Shown in pieces: positions 60,641 through 64,000 of a stretch of 64,000 nucleotides of DNA. Positions within the stretch are counted from its first letter, which is position 1. The number at the start of each line of letters is the position of its first letter. The notes beneath the pieces were generated by a model. That model was not told the DNA's origin and did not search any database. It saw only the letters and a program-made list of their open reading frames with translations. The translations under genes and the position numbers were made by a program. Source of the stretch: Chrysophaeum taylorii (Eukaryota > Sar > Pelagophyceae > Pelagomonadales > Pelagomonadaceae); the NCBI GenBank assembly GCA_029834535.1, contig JAQMWT010000681.1, positions 26,209 to 90,208 of the forward strand, given 5' to 3'.

Positions 60641-61581
60641 TTAGGTATCTTCAATCCTGTAAAGGATTGTCGTGAGAGGCATGATGCATACCGAGTAGAG
60701 AACGAAAGTGGAGAACTCAGCTGCAAGTGGTTTTGTAAAACCATCCGCCACGTTCAGCTTGCCGGGAACATGATGGACTCGTATTTTCTGAAGCGATATG
60801 TACTCACGAATCTTAAACCATCTAGTCGACAGTGCCTTGGATCGAGAGGACCCATCTGGGTTATTAGAGGTGTGAACAGCGGCAGCATTGTCAGACAAAG
60901 AGGTAGGCTTCTGATGAAGCGCATATCTTCAGCAATTGGGTTGTCATTGTCATCGAAGTCAACAGGGTCAGCGGTGTTCTCACCATTAGCATTGTTGACG
61001 TAGAAGGTGGGGTTGACGACAAAGGAGAGTTCCAACAGCAGCTTGCGTAGCCAAACAGCTTCATCAGCACAAATACTGAGGGCAATCAACTCAGCTTCGT
61101 GAGTTGAGCAGGAGACAATCGGTTGAAGTTTGCTTTTCCAACCAATAAGGCAGTTGAAAAGATAGAAGACAAACCCGGTGGTAGATTTCCTATCTTCCTG
61201 TGCTAAGGAAGGGGCATTGTCAGCGTCAACCATGGCAACTAAGGGGTCAAACTGTCCAGTAGATACATCCTGTGGTTGGTAGTCGACCACAGTGGATAGA
61301 TCAATTCGATTAGCGGAGACAGTGCGAAGGTGAGCTTCAATGGCATTACCTTTAGGGTGAAACCAGAGGCGAAGTGAGCGGTTTTCCGGCTTCTTGAGGT
61401 AGCGAAGCAAATGCTCTAGCATTTGGACGTGAACATATGTGGGTGCATGCATACCACGCGAACATCTGCCCAAGGCTTGCGAGAAGTCAGGTCTGCAGGC
61501 AACTTGCATGAACACCAGCTTGCCAAGGAGTGGCAAAGTGCGAGTTGATGTACAACTCTGTTTCAGTGCTGGGAGTGCCAT
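60641..61581 (-). pseudogene. RNase H of element 4 (two frames)
   Basis: The frame 60754-61581 follows the RT frame after a one-base shift near 61510. FSQALGRCSRGMHAPTYVHV is the connection, PLVAMVDADNAPSLAQEDRK carries the first Asp, and SCSTHEAELIALSICADEAV carries the Glu. After about 60900 sense is in the frame 60641-60898: SDNAAAVHTSNNP (Asp), RWFKIREYISLQKIRVHHVP, GKLNVADGFTKPLA, the conserved copia C-terminus. A stretch YVNNANGENTADPVDFDDND between the two may be an insertion. The residue set is complete, the frame is not. Confidence 0.8.
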
Positions 61582-62425
61582 CTTTATACTTGAAGGACGA
61601 TGACATAGGATATTTAAGCGGGGTCAGTTGCTGCAAGACTGGGTGATCAGCGAAGAGTTCATCCAGCTTGGCTTGCACATCCAGAGAAATGGAGCCGTCA
61701 GATGTGCGACACACACGCATGCCTAGGAGGGTATGGACAGGTTCAAACTGCTCTACAGCATACCGTTTGTGGAGGGCATCCTGTAATTCAGTACGAAGAG
61801 GGTCGTCATTGGACACAATAACAATGTCGTCTACAGACAGACTGCATACGACGAACTTAGCATGTGCGGATACTCGAGCATATAGGCAAGAGTCCGAATG
61901 CAGGCGTTTGTAGCCAAGGCTACGGAAGAAGCCGTCTATCTCTTTGTTCCAAAGGGATGGTGATTGCCGAAGTCCATAAAGTGACTTCAGCAGTTTCGGT
62001 AGACGTCGGCCCTTGTACTTAGCGTCATCGGGGTCGATAAGCTTGATGCCGTCTGGTAATTGAACATAGACATTGGCATCGATGTCAGACTGAACGAAGG
62101 CGTTCGGGACGTCTGCATGGTAGACAGGCAATTGCTTGTATGCTGCAATAGCTAGTAGTACCCGGATTGCGGTCATAGTGGCCATGGGGCTGAAGGTACC
62201 AAAGAAATCGGCGCCAAGAGATGCTAGGAAGCCACGTAGTACGAGGCGAGCCTTGTGCTTAACGTATTTGCCTGCAGAGTCTGCTTTTATCTTCAGCACC
62301 ATCTTGCTGTCAATAGGACGAGAGACACCGTCGGGTAAGGAAAGTTTGAAGCAGCCAAAGCGGATAATGTCGTGGAGTTCCTTGGCGATGGCCTTGAGGT
62401 AGGCGTGCCTGTTTTCAGGCGACAA
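61487..62425 (-). CDS. Reverse transcriptase of element 4
   Basis: 312 residues uninterrupted over the whole copia RT core. FGCFKLSLPDGVSRPIDSKM, KHKARLVLRGFLASLGADF, motif A VYHADVPNAFVQSDIDANVY, LLKSLYGLRQSPSLWNKEID, SLSVDDIVIVSNDD (SVDD catalytic pair) and TLLGMRVCRTSDGSISLDVQ. The frame is open upstream of the Met to about 62515 (VGPDEYKVQEADVSIDEYKL), so the start shown is not the natural polyprotein start. The best preserved RT in the window and a good anchor for phylogeny. Confidence 0.9.
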   Translation of the reverse strand: MSPENRHAYLKAIAKELHDIIRFGCFKLSLPDGVSRPIDSKMVLKIKADSAGKYVKHKARLVLRGFLASLGADFFGTFSPMATMTAIRVLLAIAAYKQLPVYHADVPNAFVQSDIDANVYVQLPDGIKLIDPDDAKYKGRRLPKLLKSLYGLRQSPSLWNKEIDGFFRSLGYKRLHSDSCLYARVSAHAKFVVCSLSVDDIVIVSNDDPLRTELQDALHKRYAVEQFEPVHTLLGMRVCRTSDGSISLDVQAKLDELFADHPVLQQLTPLKYPMSSSFKYKDGTPSTETELYINSHFATPWQAGVHASCLQT

Positions 62426-62520
62426 ACCGTGGAGGCACTTAAGTTTATATTCGTCAATGGAAACGTCCGCTTCTTGGACCTTATATTCGTCAGGACCAAC
62501 AGTGGCTGGTGAATTATAGT

Positions 62521-63158
62521 TTAGCGACGTTGCGGTCGAGGCAGTGTGCGCAACTTCGGGATAAGCGGAAACAGCGTCGGTAGGAGTAGTAGGGCAGATT
62601 CCAGTTGGATATGGATAGTAGGGTCGGTACGTAAGACCTGGGTGATAAACTCTGTAGAGACCAGAAGGTATTCCTCCAAGTCAGCCAGAGATGCAGAAGT
62701 AGCGCCAAACTCGGATGAGTTGTGATCAATAAAGCTGGTCGGCGCCAGGTACGTAAGTGCATATTGTAAGGAAGAAGTGCCGAAGGCAGCAGCGTGTTCA
62801 GTGAACGCAGATAAAAGGGCTGAGGAATAGGGCACGTAGGTGAACCATCAGCAGTTAAAGGTTGCAGCTGGGATGCTGGATGCGCACTTGGCGTGGGCGA
62901 AGTAACCATCGACGTGCGGGTAGCGGGCAAGTAAGTCAGTACGCAACGGGAGAAGAAGACGAGCTAACAACGCATGTTCCCCCTCTGAGCAGATAGCAGA
63001 CCAGAGGATACCACCACGGAGATGAAGGGCGGAGAGGGCGGAGACTTGAACGTAAGAAAGTGGTGGCGAAGATCCCAGCGGAAATCGGCGAGCTTGCCAC
63101 CAGCGGCTTTGTAAGCACCAATAGTAGACGCTTGTAACCGGGCTCGGATAGTTTTCAT
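62521..63158 (-). pseudogene. Integrase-to-RT linker of element 4
   Basis: Several short frames matching the 3a linker: KTIRARLQASTIGAYKAAGG with LADFRWDLRHHFLTF, then AFTEHAAAFGTSSLQYALTY and SSEFGATSASLADLEEYLLV. A region of low constraint between integrase and RT, with two or three frameshifts. Confidence 0.6.
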
Positions 63159-63210
63159 AGAAGTGGCCTTGCGAGTGTTAGGCTGTTTGGAACCTGGGAC
63201 AAGAATGAGG

Positions 63211-63957
63211 TCATCTTGTGCAAAAGGTCTTTGTAAAAAGGAAGCAAGGGCGGCGGTGACATAGAGCCAGATTCGTCGGCGGTAGCGTCAGAAGATGGAG
63301 AAGAGGCCGGAGTAGGGGACGAAGAAGGAGGAGCTGAAGGAGGTGGGGAGTGCCCCCTCTGAGGATGAAGTCCTTGTCCCCTCTCTGAATGACATGGTCT
63401 TGGATAGTGGTGTGGGGTGTGAGCGAGAAAGGCGCGGAAGGAGCGTGTGGCGGAGGAGCTAGTTCAGGATCAGGAGTAGGATGCTGCAACATGTAGAATT
63501 GCAGCTTGGACGAAACACGAATTTGTCCGTTTTCAGGGTTGAGGACGACGTCAGCGAGATGGTCGACGCGTGGGGAGACGAGCGGGTTTTGTGCGTTGGC
63601 GCAACAGAGATACAGATATTTGCGGCGGCACGGTTCCCACTTGTGGTGTTCATGGGGCTCCAATAGGAGGTAACATTCAGCGCCAAAAATCTTGAGCATA
63701 TCGTGTTGGGGAGTGCTGAGTTGGTTGTAGAGTAGCTGTTGCGGACTCAGAATAGCATGATGAATGCGCTCGAGCGTGGCGTTCGGGAGAAGGTTATAGC
63801 TTTGAACGGTGTGTATCACCGCCCATGGGAACATGATAGCGGGTTCCACGATCTTGGCGCCACGATAGTGAGCATTAAGGAGAGAACGAAGGCGAGTTGA
63901 GGAGGCGGAGGCGATGAAACCGATGGCAGACTCAACTTCAAAGTTAAAGTGGTGCAT
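63211..63957 (-). CDS. Integrase C-terminal part of element 4
   Basis: 248 residues in frame from near the window edge. HHFNFEVESAIGFIASASST holds the catalytic Glu region (NREVEAAVGHIATAASTRL in 3a); MFPWAVIHTVQSYNLLPNAT and MLKIFGAECYLLLEPHEHHK are the conserved post-core blocks, followed by NPENGQIRVSSKLQFYM and a Pro-rich tail. The N-terminal zinc finger and both Asp residues lie outside the window. The true start is outside the window. Confidence 0.8.
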   Translation of the reverse strand: MHHFNFEVESAIGFIASASSTRLRSLLNAHYRGAKIVEPAIMFPWAVIHTVQSYNLLPNATLERIHHAILSPQQLLYNQLSTPQHDMLKIFGAECYLLLEPHEHHKWEPCRRKYLYLCCANAQNPLVSPRVDHLADVVLNPENGQIRVSSKLQFYMLQHPTPDPELAPPPHAPSAPFSLTPHTTIQDHVIQRGDKDFILRGGTPHLLQLLLLRPLLRPLLHLLTLPPTNLALCHRRPCFLFTKTFCTR

Positions 63958-64000
63958 GTACGGCGGGAAGGCAATGAGTTGAATGCCCTTATCGACGCGG

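Larger units (their letters stand above)
60641..63999 (-). mobile_element. Copia element 4 (runs off the right edge)
   Basis: Minus-strand relative of 3a and 3b: integrase C-terminus (63957-63211), linker (63158-62521), RT (62425-61487), RNase H (61581-60641). The region upstream of the integrase Glu, where an MTase would lie, is beyond the window. Least decayed RT of this clade. Confidence 0.85.

Noticed and set aside
1-64000. Nonstandard genetic code (stops read as sense)
   Set aside because: In-frame stops of all three types (TAA, TAG, TGA) are few and come with frameshifts and duplications; ordinary decay explains them. The best preserved frames have none.
1-64000. Endogenous giant-virus or bacterial island
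   Set aside because: Restriction-modification-like motifs first suggested it, but each methyltransferase is embedded in or beside retroelement genes and no viral core gene is present.

Overview
The window is a repeat-dense piece of a eukaryotic nuclear genome, most likely from a unicellular alga or another protist. I cannot place the species. I see no host housekeeping gene, tRNA, rRNA, CRISPR array or bacterial operon. Almost everything recognisable is mobile: Ty1/copia LTR retrotransposons, a site-biased non-LTR (LINE) family with a restriction-like endonuclease, SINE-like repeats with a TTAG tail, short Helitron-like units carrying a Pif1-type helicase tail, one MITE and one broken gene of a DUF6589-like family. 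Base composition changes sharply from element to element (37.3-41.4 kb is very GC-rich, 41.6-58.3 kb is AT-rich), as expected for stacked insertions.

The most striking signal is a C5-cytosine-methyltransferase-like (C5-MTase) module that recurs in every retroelement long enough to show it. In the copia elements it lies between protease and integrase, giving gag-PR-MTase-IN-RT-RNaseH. In five copies the catalytic Cys of motif IV and the Glu of motif VI are 40 or 41 codons apart. The copy at 24.1-25.7 kb keeps PCQ, ENV and NAVP. The copies at 45.3 and 56.2 kb have PCT and EMTPP. The copy at 34.3 kb has ECT and EMTPP. A copy at 1.4-2.7 kb, with no reverse transcriptase visible, has FDGAGG, PPCI and GSMVPP. 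A sixth, very decayed remnant lies at 17.7-18.4 kb. Retrotransposon-borne cytosine methyltransferases have been reported in dinoflagellates and charophyte algae; here several diverged lineages appear side by side, most with altered catalytic residues.

Layout: 0.5-3.1 kb, gag-like ORF plus MTase (element A1), cut by a SINE. 3.1-4.5 kb, Helitron-like unit D1 with a SINE inside. 4.5-7.5 kb, head-to-tail array of LINE 3' ends. 7.6-10.7 kb, unrecognised minus-strand ORFs. 10.9-13.25 kb, two Helitron-like units in tandem, one carrying a 268-bp MITE. 13.6-14.6 kb, minor ORFs. 14.9-18.4 kb, second gag-like plus MTase remnant (A2). 18.44-37.3 kb, a minus-strand copia element (outer) split by a plus-strand copia element (inner, 20761-30199) with 197-bp LTRs and a GTATA target duplication. 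37.3-41.4 kb, coiled-coil plus DUF6589-like gene. 41.6-51.8 kb, copia element 3a, and 51.8-58.3 kb, copia element 3b, each hit by a Helitron-like unit. 58.3-64 kb, minus-strand copia element 4, running off the window, with an extra Cys/His-rich ORF after RNase H.

The insertion order can be read from the nesting. Inner copia postdates outer copia, SINEs postdate A1, D1, the LINE array and element 3b, and Helitron-like units postdate A1, a LINE tail, 3a and 3b. Nearly all coding regions carry a few stops or frameshifts, so most copies are probably dead. The outer copia is unusual: its reading frames are long, yet the key residues of all five enzymatic domains are changed.
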